A stretch of 64,000 nt of DNA. Source: Comamonas odontotermitis (GTDB lineage: Bacteria; Pseudomonadota; Gammaproteobacteria; Burkholderiales; Burkholderiaceae_C). Position 1 is the first letter of the stretch. Each line of letters begins with the position of its first letter. Both the position numbers and the translations under genes were made by a program. Below the pieces are notes generated by a model that was not told where the DNA came from, searched no databases, and saw nothing but the letters and a program-made list of their open reading frames with translations. Shown in pieces: positions 30,562 to 38,891 of this stretch. The stretch lies in NCBI RefSeq assembly GCF_020080045.1, contig NZ_CP083452.1:5001-69000 (forward strand), written 5' to 3'.

Positions 30562-31254
30562 TTACCTCGATGGCGTAGTTGCAGCAGGCTTGAGCAGGCC
30601 GGCGTCAATGGCTTCGCCCAGGCGATCCACGGCTTCCCGAATGGCAAGGTCGAGCACCTTTCCGTTCAAGGTTGAGTCATAGCTCGCGGTACCGCCGAAG
30701 CCGATGATTTCGCGGTTGGATAGTTGGTACTCTCCGGCGCCCTGCACCGAGTGCACGACTTCAGAAGTACGGATGCTGACCACATTCAGCGTCACTTTGG
30801 CATAAGCTTCCTGTGTCTTGCCCCGCCCCAAGACGCCGAAAAGCTGTTTATCTCCGACTTCCTTGCGGCCAAACTCGGTCACATCGCCAGTGATTACGTA
30901 ATCTGCTCCCTTGAGTTGCTGCGCTGTTCCTTGAAGGCTGGCTTCCTGTTTGATTTCAGCCATGTTGTCGCGATCAAGCACATTGAACCGATTGCTTTGT
31001 TGCAAGTGGCTGATCAACGTCGTCTTGGCCTGTCCTCCAAGACGATCAACGCCATCGGAAAAAGCTCCACGCAGGTAGCTGGAGCGATTATTGAATTGAC
31101 CCACTGCGATGGGGCTGCGCGGCCCTTGGTAAGTGCGTGCTGCGGATTGTGTTTTTGCAACTGCGACGGGTTGGTTTGATTCAGTGGCACAGCCAGCCAG
31201 AAGGAATGTGCCTCCGACCAGCGCAAGTGTGGCAGCGTAGAAGCGAGCTTTCAT
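30562..31254 (-). CDS. CsgG/HfaB-family lipoprotein
   Basis: A 230-residue lipoprotein with lipobox FLLAGC near 17-22. It has the CsgG domain: PIAVGQFNNRSSYLRGAF, RFNVLDRDNMAEIKQEA near 93-109 and GADYVITGDVTEFG near 121-134. CsgG forms a nonameric secretion channel for curli; HfaB acts in holdfast anchoring. No csgA, B, E or F genes are nearby. It is first in the operon, so a CsgG-like channel or ring with the two partner lipoproteins is plausible. Confidence 0.9.
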   Translation of the reverse strand: MKARFYAATLALVGGTFLLAGCATESNQPVAVAKTQSAARTYQGPRSPIAVGQFNNRSSYLRGAFSDGVDRLGGQAKTTLISHLQQSNRFNVLDRDNMAEIKQEASLQGTAQQLKGADYVITGDVTEFGRKEVGDKQLFGVLGRGKTQEAYAKVTLNVVSIRTSEVVHSVQGAGEYQLSNREIIGFGGTASYDSTLNGKVLDLAIREAVDRLGEAIDAGLLKPAATTPSR

Positions 31255-31373
31255 ATAGTTTTTAGATATTTAGTTTCGAAAATCAATTAAGTATCAATAA
31301 CCAATCTTACTGTTGCCTTACGTTTATATGTGACCATTTGGCGAGTTGTTTTTTGTTGACCGAATGCATAAAA

Positions 31374-31397
31374 AAACGGCGCCCAAGGCGCCGTTTT
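31374..31397 (-). terminator. Terminator after glcB
   Basis: On the minus strand, AAAACGGCGCC-ttg-GGCGCCGTTTT is followed by more Ts. It lies 36 bases past the malate synthase stop and upstream of the CsgG operon promoter region. Confidence 0.9.
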
Positions 31398-31432
31398 GGA
31401 GGTTGTGAATCGCCCTCGTTCGGGAGGCTTGA

Positions 31433-33628
31433 TCAATGATGACCAGCCTTCACCTTCAGGCGCCAGGCGTGCAGCAGTGGCTCGGTGTAGCCAGAAGGCT
31501 GTTCCTTGCCCTTGAACACCAGGTCCAGCGCGGCCTGGAAGGCGGCGCCCTGCGGGTTGGCTGCGAGGCTCTTGTAGGCGGCGTCGCCTGCGTTCTGTTC
31601 GTCCACCACCTTGGCCATGCGGGCAAAGCTGTCACGCACCATGGCCTCGGTCACCACGCCGTGCTGCAGCCAGTTGGCAATGTGCTGGCTCGAGATGCGC
31701 AGCGTGGCGCGGTCTTCCATCAGGCCCACGTTGTGGATGTCGGGCACCTTGGAGCAGCCCACGCCCTGGTCGACCCAGCGCACCACATAGCCCAGGATGC
31801 CCTGCACGTTGTTGTCCACTTCCTGCTGCTTCTCGGCATCGCTCCAGCTCGGGTTGCTGGAGACGGGTACCTGCAGGATGGCGCCCAGCAGGTTGTCGCG
31901 CTCGCCGTCGGCATTGGTCTTTTCCAGCTCCTTCTGCACCTCGGCCACGTTGACCTGGTGGTAGTGCAGCGCGTGCAGCGTGGCGCCGGTAGGTGAAGGA
32001 ACCCAGGCGGTGTTGGCGCCTGCCTTGGGCTGGGCGATCTTCTGCTCCAGCATGGCTTTCATCAGGTCGGGCATGGCCCACATGCCCTTGCCGATCTGGG
32101 CGCGGCCACGCAGGCCCAGGCCCAGGCCCACCAGCACGTTGTTCTTTTCATAGGCTGGCAACCAGGCGCTGGCCTTCATGTCGGCCTTGCGCACCATGGG
32201 GCCGGCGTACATGGCGGTGTGCATTTCGTCGCCGGTGCGGTCCAGGAAGCCGGTGTTGATGAAGGCGACGCGTGCAGGTGCAGCGGCAATGGCGGCCTTC
32301 AGGTTCACCGTGGTGCGGCGCTCTTCGTCCATGATGCCCAGCTTGACGGTGTTCTCGGGCAGGCCCAGCAGTTTCTCGACGCGGCCGAACAGCTCGTTGG
32401 CAAAGCCGGCTTCGGCGGGGCCGTGCATCTTGGGCTTGACGATGTAGACGGAGCCGGTGCGGCTATTCTTGATGCCGTTGGCGCCATTGCCTTTGAGGTC
32501 ATGAATGGCGATGGCGGTGGTCACCACGGCGTCCATAATGCCTTCGGGGATTTCCTTCTTGTCTGCGCCCCACAGGATGGCAGGGTTGGTCATCAAATGG
32601 CCCACATTGCGCACGAACATCAACGAGCGGCCATGGAGCCTGACGGGCTTGCCATCGGCACCGGTGTACTGGCGGTCCGCGTTCAGGCCACGGGTCACGG
32701 TCTTGCCACCCTTGTCGAAGGACTCGGTCAGTGTGCCCTTGAGGATACCCAGCCAGTTGGCGTAGCCGTTGATCTTGTCTTCGGCATCGACGGCGGCCAC
32801 GGAGTCTTCCAGATCGAGAATGGTGGAGAGCGCGGCTTCCACCACCACGTCGGACACGCCGGCTGCATCGGTCTGGCCGATGGGGGTGGACTTGTTGATG
32901 ACGATGTCGATGTGAATGCCGTTGTTCTTGAGCAGCACAGACGTGGGAGCTGCGGCGTCGCCCTGGAAGCCCACGAACTTGTCAGCGTCCTTCAGACCCG
33001 TCTTGCTGCCGTCCTTGAGCGTGACCGACAGCTTGCCACCTTCAACGGCGTAAGCGGTCGAATCCTTGTGCGAGCCTGATGCAAGAGGCGCGGCCTGATC
33101 GAGAAAATCGCGTGCGAACGCGATCACTTTGGCGCCGCGCACCGGGTTGTAGCCCTTGCCCTTTTCGGCGCCGCCTTCTTCGCCGATCACATCAGTGCCA
33201 TACAGCGCGTCGTACAGCGAGCCCCAGCGGGCGTTGGCGGCGTTGAGGGCGTAGCGGGCATTGAGGATTGGCACCACCAGCTGGGGGCCAGCCTGAATGG
33301 CCAGCTCTGCGTCCACGTTCTCGGTCGTGGCTTTCGCGCCCTGGGGTTGTGGCACCAGATAGCCGATCGTCTCCAGAAACTTGCGGTAGCCCTGCATGTC
33401 CTTGATCGGGCCGGGATTGGCCTTGTGCCAGGTGTCCAGCTCGGCCTGCAGGCGGTCACGTTCGGCCAGCAGGGCGGCATTCTTGGGGGCCAGGTCGGCC
33501 ACGATGGCGTCGAAGCCTTGCCAGAAAGCGGCCTGGTCCACGCCGGTGCCAGGCAACACATCCTGGTTGATGAAGTTGTACAGCTCGGTGGCCACTTGCA
33601 GGCCGTGGATGGCGGTGCGATCAGTCAT
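31433..33628 (-). CDS. glcB: Malate synthase G
   Basis: About 731 residues, the size of the monomeric G isoform. It condenses glyoxylate with acetyl-CoA to malate in the glyoxylate and glycolate routes. Family segments are [25 protein letters not shown] in outline (Glu/Asp near 270-280 for Mg2+ and general base), [30 protein letters not shown] and [18 protein letters not shown] chose the ATG at 33628 ([12 protein letters not shown]), with a GAGGTAGAG site upstream. It stands alone with its own terminator. Confidence 0.96.
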   Translation of the reverse strand: MTDRTAIHGLQVATELYNFINQDVLPGTGVDQAAFWQGFDAIVADLAPKNAALLAERDRLQAELDTWHKANPGPIKDMQGYRKFLETIGYLVPQPQGAKATTENVDAELAIQAGPQLVVPILNARYALNAANARWGSLYDALYGTDVIGEEGGAEKGKGYNPVRGAKVIAFARDFLDQAAPLASGSHKDSTAYAVEGGKLSVTLKDGSKTGLKDADKFVGFQGDAAAPTSVLLKNNGIHIDIVINKSTPIGQTDAAGVSDVVVEAALSTILDLEDSVAAVDAEDKINGYANWLGILKGTLTESFDKGGKTVTRGLNADRQYTGADGKPVRLHGRSLMFVRNVGHLMTNPAILWGADKKEIPEGIMDAVVTTAIAIHDLKGNGANGIKNSRTGSVYIVKPKMHGPAEAGFANELFGRVEKLLGLPENTVKLGIMDEERRTTVNLKAAIAAAPARVAFINTGFLDRTGDEMHTAMYAGPMVRKADMKASAWLPAYEKNNVLVGLGLGLRGRAQIGKGMWAMPDLMKAMLEQKIAQPKAGANTAWVPSPTGATLHALHYHQVNVAEVQKELEKTNADGERDNLLGAILQVPVSSNPSWSDAEKQQEVDNNVQGILGYVVRWVDQGVGCSKVPDIHNVGLMEDRATLRISSQHIANWLQHGVVTEAMVRDSFARMAKVVDEQNAGDAAYKSLAANPQGAAFQAALDLVFKGKEQPSGYTEPLLHAWRLKVKAGHH

Positions 33629-33792
33629 GGTCTCTACCTCGGTCAATGTCTCTGAGCAAACGGTACCTGTCGGCACCCTGTCAGAACACTGTATTGCATA
33701 CCTGCGGAGTGATCAATCCACAAAAAAAGCGTAGATATATGACTTTTTAGTGTGCAATCATCCGTTCGCGGTCATAAGCAGATCTATGTTGA

Positions 33793-33808
33793 TGATCAGT
33801 TCTGATCA
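33793..33808. promoter_or_regulatory. Phased TGATCA pair
   Basis: TGATCA at 33793 and again at 33803, one helical turn apart. It has the same motif and period as the three-unit array at 33993. Confidence 0.55.
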
Positions 33809-33992
33809 TGAAGAGAAATAAAAAGTCAGTTTTTCGGGCAAATATTCAAGTTGTATCGCAAATGAAACAGCTGGAAAAATTGCGATAAATCCTATAAGTG
33901 CATTGATTTAAATTGGATTTTTGCTATGAAAATTGAAAGCCACCTGTGCAAAGAGTGAAGAGTCAACTGCAAAACAATGTGTTTGTTGATAC

Positions 33993-34018
33993 AGATCAGA
34001 AATGATCAGATATGATCA
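33993..34018. promoter_or_regulatory. Phased (A/T)GATCA triplet before Roadblock gene 1
   Basis: AGATCA, TGATCA and TGATCA start at 33993, 34003 and 34013, an exact ten-base period. The array ends 58 bases before the Roadblock start codon, where a regulator would act. The binding protein is unknown. Confidence 0.6.
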
Positions 34019-34075
34019 CTTTCATTGAGGCTCGGTAATTTTTCACAGAGCTCGCTCATCCCACAGGAGAAAAGC

Positions 34076-34435
34076 ATGGCAAATCTGAACGATAGCTTGA
34101 ACGATCTGATGTCCCTCGACGGTGCCATGTGCGCTGCCGTGGTGGATTACAACAGCGGCATGATGCTGGCGAGTGCTGGCTCTGGCGTGGATATGGAACT
34201 GGCCGCCGCTGGCAATACCGAAGTGGTGCGCGCCAAGATGAAGACCATGAAGGCCCTGGGTCTGAACGAGAACATCGATGACATCCTGATCACGCTGGGC
34301 AAGCAGTACCACATCATTCGTCCATCGGCCAAGCTGGCCGGCATCTTTGTGTACTACGTGCTGGACAACAAGCGTGCCAACCTGGCGCTTGCTCGCCGCA
34401 AGGTCTCCGATGTGGAAGGTGCAATGACCATGTAA
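34076..34435 (+). CDS. Roadblock/LC7-domain protein, copy 1
   Basis: A 119-residue soluble protein that is essentially one Roadblock/LC7 (longin-like) domain. Helix-strand landmarks are LDGAMCAAVVDYNSGMMLAS (about 15-34) and IDDILITLGKQYHIIRP (about 67-83). Such domains dimerise and, in MglB-type proteins, act on small GTPases. No MglA-like GTPase is encoded here. The ATG at 34076 has CAGGAGA upstream. It closely matches the second copy (34855), the main differences falling at residues 12-15, 31-36, 65-68, 82-85 and 96-97. Confidence 0.88.
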   Translation: MANLNDSLNDLMSLDGAMCAAVVDYNSGMMLASAGSGVDMELAAAGNTEVVRAKMKTMKALGLNENIDDILITLGKQYHIIRPSAKLAGIFVYYVLDNKRANLALARRKVSDVEGAMTM

Positions 34436-34462
34436 TGGCCTGGGCTTAGCCCTGTCATTCTT

Positions 34463-34489
34463 CAAACGGGCCCTTGAGGCCCGTTTTTA
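34463..34489 (+). terminator. Terminator after Roadblock gene 1
   Basis: AAACGGGCC-cttga-GGCCCGTTTTT, a strong stem with a T tract, 28 bases after the stop. The two Roadblock genes are therefore separate transcription units. Confidence 0.93.
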
Positions 34490-34854
34490 TTTGCTTTATT
34501 GCTTTTGAAAATATAGCAATCACGCACCAGAGGCAGCGTCGCCCTTGTGGCCGGGGCGGGCTTTCATAGCGCCGAGCTGCATAGGAGCGCCATAGGGCCT
34601 TGCGCAGATCGTCGTAAATAACACACGCTTTGTTACGATTGTGGTGGGCGATGTTGCGGTGCAAAAAAGCGCTTTCCGCGCATATCCATATTTGCCAAAC
34701 TGCTATCAAATTCCGCAGCCCAGGGCCCCAAAGTCGCAGTTTGCGGAATGCAAAACATCTTCAATGATTGATCTGGTCAGAAGTGACTCAATAGAATCAC
34801 TAACACCTTAACAAGGTGATGAAACTGATCTACGTCAAACAAAGTGGGGAAACC
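34490..34854 (+). other. Intergenic region between the Roadblock genes
   Basis: About 365 bases with no convincing gene. It holds an 8-bp inverted repeat ATTCCGCA/TGCGGAAT (34710-34717, 34742-34749). A small hairpin CACCTT-aac-AAGGTG (34804-34818) lies in the likely leader of the second gene. The phased TGATCA array of the first gene is not repeated here; only looser TGATCT-like words occur (34764, 34826). Confidence 0.6.
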
Positions 34855-35214
34855 ATGGCAAATCTGAACGACAGCTTGAATGATCTGATGACGATGGACG
34901 GCGCCATGTGTGCTGCCGTGGTGGATTACAACAGCGGCATGATGCTGGGCAGCATCGGTACTGGTGTGGATCTGGAACTGGCTGCTGCCGGTAACACCGA
35001 AGTGGTGCGCGCCAAGATGAAGACGATGAAGGCCTTGGGCTTGAACGACAACATCGAGGACATTCTGATTACGTTGGGCAAGCAGTACCACTTGATCCGC
35101 CCATCGCAGCGTCTGTCGGGCATCTTTGTGTACTACGTGCTGGACAACGCCCGCGCCAATCTGGCTCTGGCTCGCCGCAAGGTGGCCGACGTGGAAAGCA
35201 AGATGACCATGTAA
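34855..35214 (+). CDS. Roadblock/LC7-domain protein, copy 2
   Basis: A 119-residue near-duplicate of the protein at 34076, again a single Roadblock/LC7 domain. The conserved core MANLNDSLNDLM, GAMCAAVVDYNSGMML and KMKTMKALGLN is unchanged. Differences sit mostly at the dimer-edge and loop positions (for example SIGTGVDLEL for SAGSGVDMEL). The ATG at 34855 follows GTGGGGA. It has its own upstream region and terminator, so the two genes can be expressed under different conditions, and the proteins could form homo- or heterodimers. Confidence 0.88.
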   Translation: MANLNDSLNDLMTMDGAMCAAVVDYNSGMMLGSIGTGVDLELAAAGNTEVVRAKMKTMKALGLNDNIEDILITLGKQYHLIRPSQRLSGIFVYYVLDNARANLALARRKVADVESKMTM

Positions 35215-35247
35215 TCGGCCATCGACCCGGATCACGCGGGGTCAAAA

Positions 35248-35274
35248 AAAGCGAGCCATGGCTCGTTTTTTTTG
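35248..35274 (+). terminator. Terminator after Roadblock gene 2
   Basis: AAAAAGCGAGCC-atg-GCTCGTTTTTTTT type hairpin, 34 bases after the stop. The response regulator gene lies beyond on the opposite strand. Confidence 0.92.
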
Positions 35275-35383
35275 TAAATTACTCAATTTTGACAGCTGTA
35301 TGCGGTGAAAAGGCGGTTGTTGCGGGCTATTGCGGCCTATTGCGCCAAAAATGCCAGGTGTTGTGACGCTGGTAGTCGGCATG

Positions 35384-36070
35384 TCACGCTGCTACAAGCG
35401 GCGCGCGAAACTGGTAGCCGACCTTTTGCTGTGATTGCAGCGGCACGGCCAGCGGAGTGACTTTTTCAATCCGGCGGCGCAGGCGGTAGATGGTGGCGTG
35501 CAGGCTATTGTCCGAGTCGGCGGCGCTGCTGTGGCCCAGCAGATCGCGAATCTGATCACGGCTCACCACTTCGCCTTGGGCTTGCAGAAAGCATTCCATC
35601 AGCAGCAGGTCCGTCGGGCTCAGTTCCACAATCTGGCCGTCAGGCGCGGTGAGCACGCTGCGACGGCTGTCGAGCCTCCAGGCAGTGGCGGTCTTGGCCG
35701 TGGTCATGATGCGGCGATGCACGGCGCGGATAGCCAGCTCCACCTGCTCGAAGGTGACCGGCTTGGTCAGGTACATGTCGGCGCCCGCGTTGATGACTTC
35801 GGCAAACACCTCCGGCCCCAGACGCCCCGAGACAATCAGAACGCCCGCCTGCGTGCGCTTGCGCAGAATGCGGATGAGCTCGGCACCATCCACGCCGGGC
35901 AGCATCAGATCCAGCACATAGAAATCGAAACGATAGGGCTCGATGTCGGCCAGCAGGTCGCTGCTGTCGCCATAGGCCTGAACCCTCACGCCCTGGTTGC
36001 GCAGGTGCTGGGCGAGGAATTCGCAGTATTCGGTGTCGTCGTCGACCAGGGCAAGCGTGGCAGGGAGCAT
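35384..36070 (-). CDS. OmpR-family response regulator
   Basis: A 228-residue two-component regulator. The receiver domain (about 5-118) has the acidic pocket Asp10-Asp12, phosphoacceptor Asp54 in VLDLMLPGVDG and Lys103 in YLTKPVT. A winged-helix DNA-binding domain follows (about 130-225), with SPTDLLLMECFLQAQGEVVSRDQI and HATIYRLRRRIEK. It lies 21 bases after the histidine kinase gene, so the two are a pair. Target genes are not evident; the convergent Roadblock genes are neighbours only. Confidence 0.93.
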   Translation of the reverse strand: MLPATLALVDDDTEYCEFLAQHLRNQGVRVQAYGDSSDLLADIEPYRFDFYVLDLMLPGVDGAELIRILRKRTQAGVLIVSGRLGPEVFAEVINAGADMYLTKPVTFEQVELAIRAVHRRIMTTAKTATAWRLDSRRSVLTAPDGQIVELSPTDLLLMECFLQAQGEVVSRDQIRDLLGHSSAADSDNSLHATIYRLRRRIEKVTPLAVPLQSQQKVGYQFRAPLVAA

Positions 36071-36091
36071 GGTGTCTTCAGTAGTGGGGAA

Positions 36092-37336
36092 TCAGTCGTC
36101 CAGACCTTGGGGCAATTCCAGCCGCATGATGGTGCCATGCGGTTCGCGCGGCAAGGCTTGCACCGTGCCCTGGTGCAATTGCACCACAGAGCGCACGATG
36201 AACAAACCCAGCCCGGCACCTGCGCGGTGGCGGTGCTCTGCACCGCGCGAGCCTTTTTCGAACAGGCGTGGCCGCAGTTCTTCAGAAATCCCCGGCCCCT
36301 CGTCGATCACTTCGATGATCAGCGCCAGCGGATCGTCCGATTCGGCGATGCGCAGCCGCACGGGCGTGTCGGCGGGCGCGTAGTTGAGCGCATTGTTCAA
36401 GAGGTTGCGGATGGTCAGCCGCATCAGGGCAGGGTGCAGCTGCACCGTGCGCGCATCGGCGTCCCACACCACCTGGATGCGCGGGCGGTTGTCTGCCGCG
36501 ATGTCGTGCAGCACCAGGTTGACGAGGGTGGGCAAGTCGGTGTCGGTGGAGGCGCCTGCCTTGCCGCCCACGGCCAAAATGGTGCCAGCTGCCAACGTGT
36601 TGTCCAGGGTGCCGATCACCTGCTGCAGCACATGCTCTGCCCGCAGCAAGGCCTTGCTGGCGGGGGTGGTCTGTTCCAGATGCAGGTCGGCAATGGCCTT
36701 CATCGTGGCCTGCATGGCGGCTGACGCGTTGTTGAGCGGCTGGCGGATCTCGTGCGAGAGAAGCTGGAGCATGTCGCTGTGCTCGGCCAGCATGGCGGTG
36801 CGCCAGTCCAGCAGGGTGCGCAGCTTGAGCAGTTCGCCCTTCTCCTCGGTGCGCTCCTGCTCGGTGGACGACAGCGCGGCCAGTTGCGCATGCAGCAGGG
36901 CCTCCTCGGCACGAGCGCGGTACTCGGCAGTGCAGTCCTGCATGAGCATCAGCACGCCATCGGCAGTCTTGGGGCTGGCTTTGCCCTGCCAGATATAAGG
37001 CGACAGGCTGATGCGGCGCCAGGCGGTGGCGCCATGGGCATCAGTCTTGCTCGCATCAAATTGCTGACGCTGGCCGAGGGCTGCGGCCTGCAGCGTATCG
37101 CGGTGGGCGTCCAGAAAGGCGGCGGGCAGGGCTTCGGCCAATAGCTGGCCGGCCACGCCGGTGCTGGGAATGCCGAACCACTCACACCACTGGGGCGTGG
37201 CCAGGCGCAGGCGCTGGTCATGCCCCCAGTAGGCCATGGCGACCGGGCTGTTGCCAAACAGGCGCAGCAGTTGCGCGGGGGCAAACCACAGGGCATCGGC
37301 ATTGGTGTTCAAGGTGGCGCTGGAGCTGGCGGACAT
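36092..37336 (-). CDS. Soluble PAS-type sensor histidine kinase
   Basis: A 414-residue kinase. A PAS-like domain (about 20-140) precedes a coiled-coil linker (about 140-185), the phosphoacceptor His195 in LLSHEIRQPLNN and an HATPase domain (about 300-410) with NNALNYAP (N box), IEVIDEGPGI (G1) and GAGLGLFIVR (G2). No transmembrane helix or signal is visible, so it should sense a cytosolic or redox cue. It is encoded directly upstream of its response regulator and divergent from a LysR gene. Confidence 0.92.
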   Translation of the reverse strand: MSASSSATLNTNADALWFAPAQLLRLFGNSPVAMAYWGHDQRLRLATPQWCEWFGIPSTGVAGQLLAEALPAAFLDAHRDTLQAAALGQRQQFDASKTDAHGATAWRRISLSPYIWQGKASPKTADGVLMLMQDCTAEYRARAEEALLHAQLAALSSTEQERTEEKGELLKLRTLLDWRTAMLAEHSDMLQLLSHEIRQPLNNASAAMQATMKAIADLHLEQTTPASKALLRAEHVLQQVIGTLDNTLAAGTILAVGGKAGASTDTDLPTLVNLVLHDIAADNRPRIQVVWDADARTVQLHPALMRLTIRNLLNNALNYAPADTPVRLRIAESDDPLALIIEVIDEGPGISEELRPRLFEKGSRGAEHRHRAGAGLGLFIVRSVVQLHQGTVQALPREPHGTIMRLELPQGLDD

Positions 37337-37479
37337 GGTGATTGAAAGCGAGGGCGCAACAGCGCAGCTGGTTGGACGTACAAAGTCGCCGCGCAGGCTG
37401 GTGCGGTTTGGAGCCCCGATGATAATAGGCAGACCGGGGGCGCGTTGCCATGGTTGGCACGGCCCGGGCCAATCTTGCT

Positions 37480-38412
37480 ATGGATCGTCTCAAGCAGCTC
37501 GAATCATTTGTCGCCATTGCTACGCGCGGCAGCCTCACCGCCGCCGCCAAGGCCGAAGGCGTGGCACCCGCCATCATGGGCCGTCGTCTCGATGCGCTGG
37601 AGGAGCGCCTGGGCGTCAAGCTGCTGGTGCGCACCACGCGCAAGCTCACCCTCACGCATGAAGGCATCGCCTTTCTGGAGGACTGCCAGCGCCTGCTCAC
37701 CGATCTGGCCAATGTCGAGGCCAGCGTGAGCGCGGGCGGCGTCAAGGCCACCGGGCATTTGCGGGTCACGGCCCCGGCGGGCTTTGGCCGTCGCCATGTG
37801 GCGCCGCTCTTGCCGCTCTACCATGCCCGCCACCCCGAGGTAACGGCCTCGCTCAACCTGAGCGATCGCCTGGTGGATCTGGCTGGCGAAGGCTATGACT
37901 GTGCGATCCGCGTTGGCGACCTGCCCGATTCATCTCTGGTGAGTGTGCGCGTGGCCGACAACCGGCGTCTGTGCGTGGCCACGCCCGAGTACCTGCGCCG
38001 CCGTGGCACGCCCCGCCACCCGAGCGATCTGGCCCAGCACGACTGTCTGACCCTGTCGAGCGAGGCCTCGCAGACCCGCGGCTGGGCATTTCGCATGCCG
38101 GTCGATGGTGGTACGAGCGAAGTGATGCATTTCAAGCCGGGCGGGCCGCTGGATTGCTCCGACGGCCAAGTGCTGCACGACTGGTGCCTGCAGGGCTGGG
38201 GCATTGCATGGCGCAGCACCTGGGAGGTGGAGGCCGAGATTGCCGCAGGCCGCCTGGTGCCGGTGCTGGAGGAGTTTGCCGCGCCGCCCAACGGTATTTA
38301 TGTGGTGTTTCAGCAGCGCAAGCACCTGGCGCTTCGCGTGCGCCTGTGGATCGATTTTGTCAAACACCACTACGAGCAAGCCGATTTCTGGAAAAACGGA
38401 GTATCACGATGA
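37480..38412 (+). CDS. LysR-family transcriptional regulator
   Basis: A 310-residue protein from the ATG at 37480 (MDRLKQLESFVAIA). The N-terminal helix-turn-helix (about 1-60) has GSLTAAAKAEGVAPAIMGRRLDALEERLGVKLLVR in outline. A type-2 periplasmic-binding-like effector domain follows (about 90-295). The closest kind is the CrgA/AaeR-like group. Its stop overlaps the start of a DUF2214 membrane protein gene, so the two are co-expressed. Confidence 0.9.
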   Translation: MDRLKQLESFVAIATRGSLTAAAKAEGVAPAIMGRRLDALEERLGVKLLVRTTRKLTLTHEGIAFLEDCQRLLTDLANVEASVSAGGVKATGHLRVTAPAGFGRRHVAPLLPLYHARHPEVTASLNLSDRLVDLAGEGYDCAIRVGDLPDSSLVSVRVADNRRLCVATPEYLRRRGTPRHPSDLAQHDCLTLSSEASQTRGWAFRMPVDGGTSEVMHFKPGGPLDCSDGQVLHDWCLQGWGIAWRSTWEVEAEIAAGRLVPVLEEFAAPPNGIYVVFQQRKHLALRVRLWIDFVKHHYEQADFWKNGVSR

Positions 38413-38855
38413 CTTTGGAAGCTTTTCTGGCCTGTATCCACCTGCTGGCCTTGCTCACGATGGTGGTTTTTCTCTCCAGCGAGGCGGCGCTGTGCCGTAC
38501 CGAGTGGATGAATGCTGCCGTCGTGCAACGCCTGGCACGGTTGGACATGATCTTCGGCATCGCCGCTGTCGCCGTGCTGGCCACTGGGCTGATGCGCGTC
38601 TTCCTGGGGGCCAAGGGCGCGAGTTGGTATGTGTCGCAGCCGCTGTTCCACTTGAAGATGGCCCTGTTCATCACCGGGGCGCTGCTCTCGTTCAAGCCGA
38701 CAGTCGTGTTCCGGCGCTGGTTACGCCAATTGCGCGACAATGGCAGCTTGCCTGCGGCGGCCGAGGTGCAGTCCACCCGCAAATGGATCATGTGGCAGGC
38801 CCACCTGATTCCCGTGATCGCCGCAGTGGCCGTGTTTTATGCCCGGGGTTGGTAG
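38409..38855 (+). CDS. DUF2214-family membrane protein
   Basis: A 148-residue inner-membrane protein with four helices (about 3-23, 46-66, 78-96, 124-145). FLACIHLLALLTMVVFLSSEAAL and a conserved His in FHLKMALFI mark the DUF2214 family. These are heme- or redox-associated small membrane proteins by analogy only; no function is known. The start codon overlaps the LysR stop (ATGA). A longer open frame runs upstream of this start but is a shadow of LysR. Confidence 0.83.
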   Translation: MTLEAFLACIHLLALLTMVVFLSSEAALCRTEWMNAAVVQRLARLDMIFGIAAVAVLATGLMRVFLGAKGASWYVSQPLFHLKMALFITGALLSFKPTVVFRRWLRQLRDNGSLPAAAEVQSTRKWIMWQAHLIPVIAAVAVFYARGW

Positions 38856-38891
38856 CCCAGCTGGTTGCCAGCCTCCCAAGAATTTCTAAAT

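Larger units (their letters stand above)
33629..34075. other. AT-rich divergent intergenic region with TGATCA motifs
   Basis: About 450 bases between divergent glcB and the first Roadblock gene, clearly more AT-rich than the flanks and without a plausible gene. It contains five TGATCA hexamers (33710, 33793, 33803, 34003, 34013) plus one AGATCA (33993). The last groups are spaced exactly ten bases apart. It probably holds the promoters of both flanking genes. Confidence 0.75.

Noticed and set aside
34455..34709. Possible 84-residue gene on the minus strand between the Roadblock genes
   Set aside because: It overlaps the terminator hairpin of the first Roadblock gene and lacks a ribosome site and recognisable sequence.
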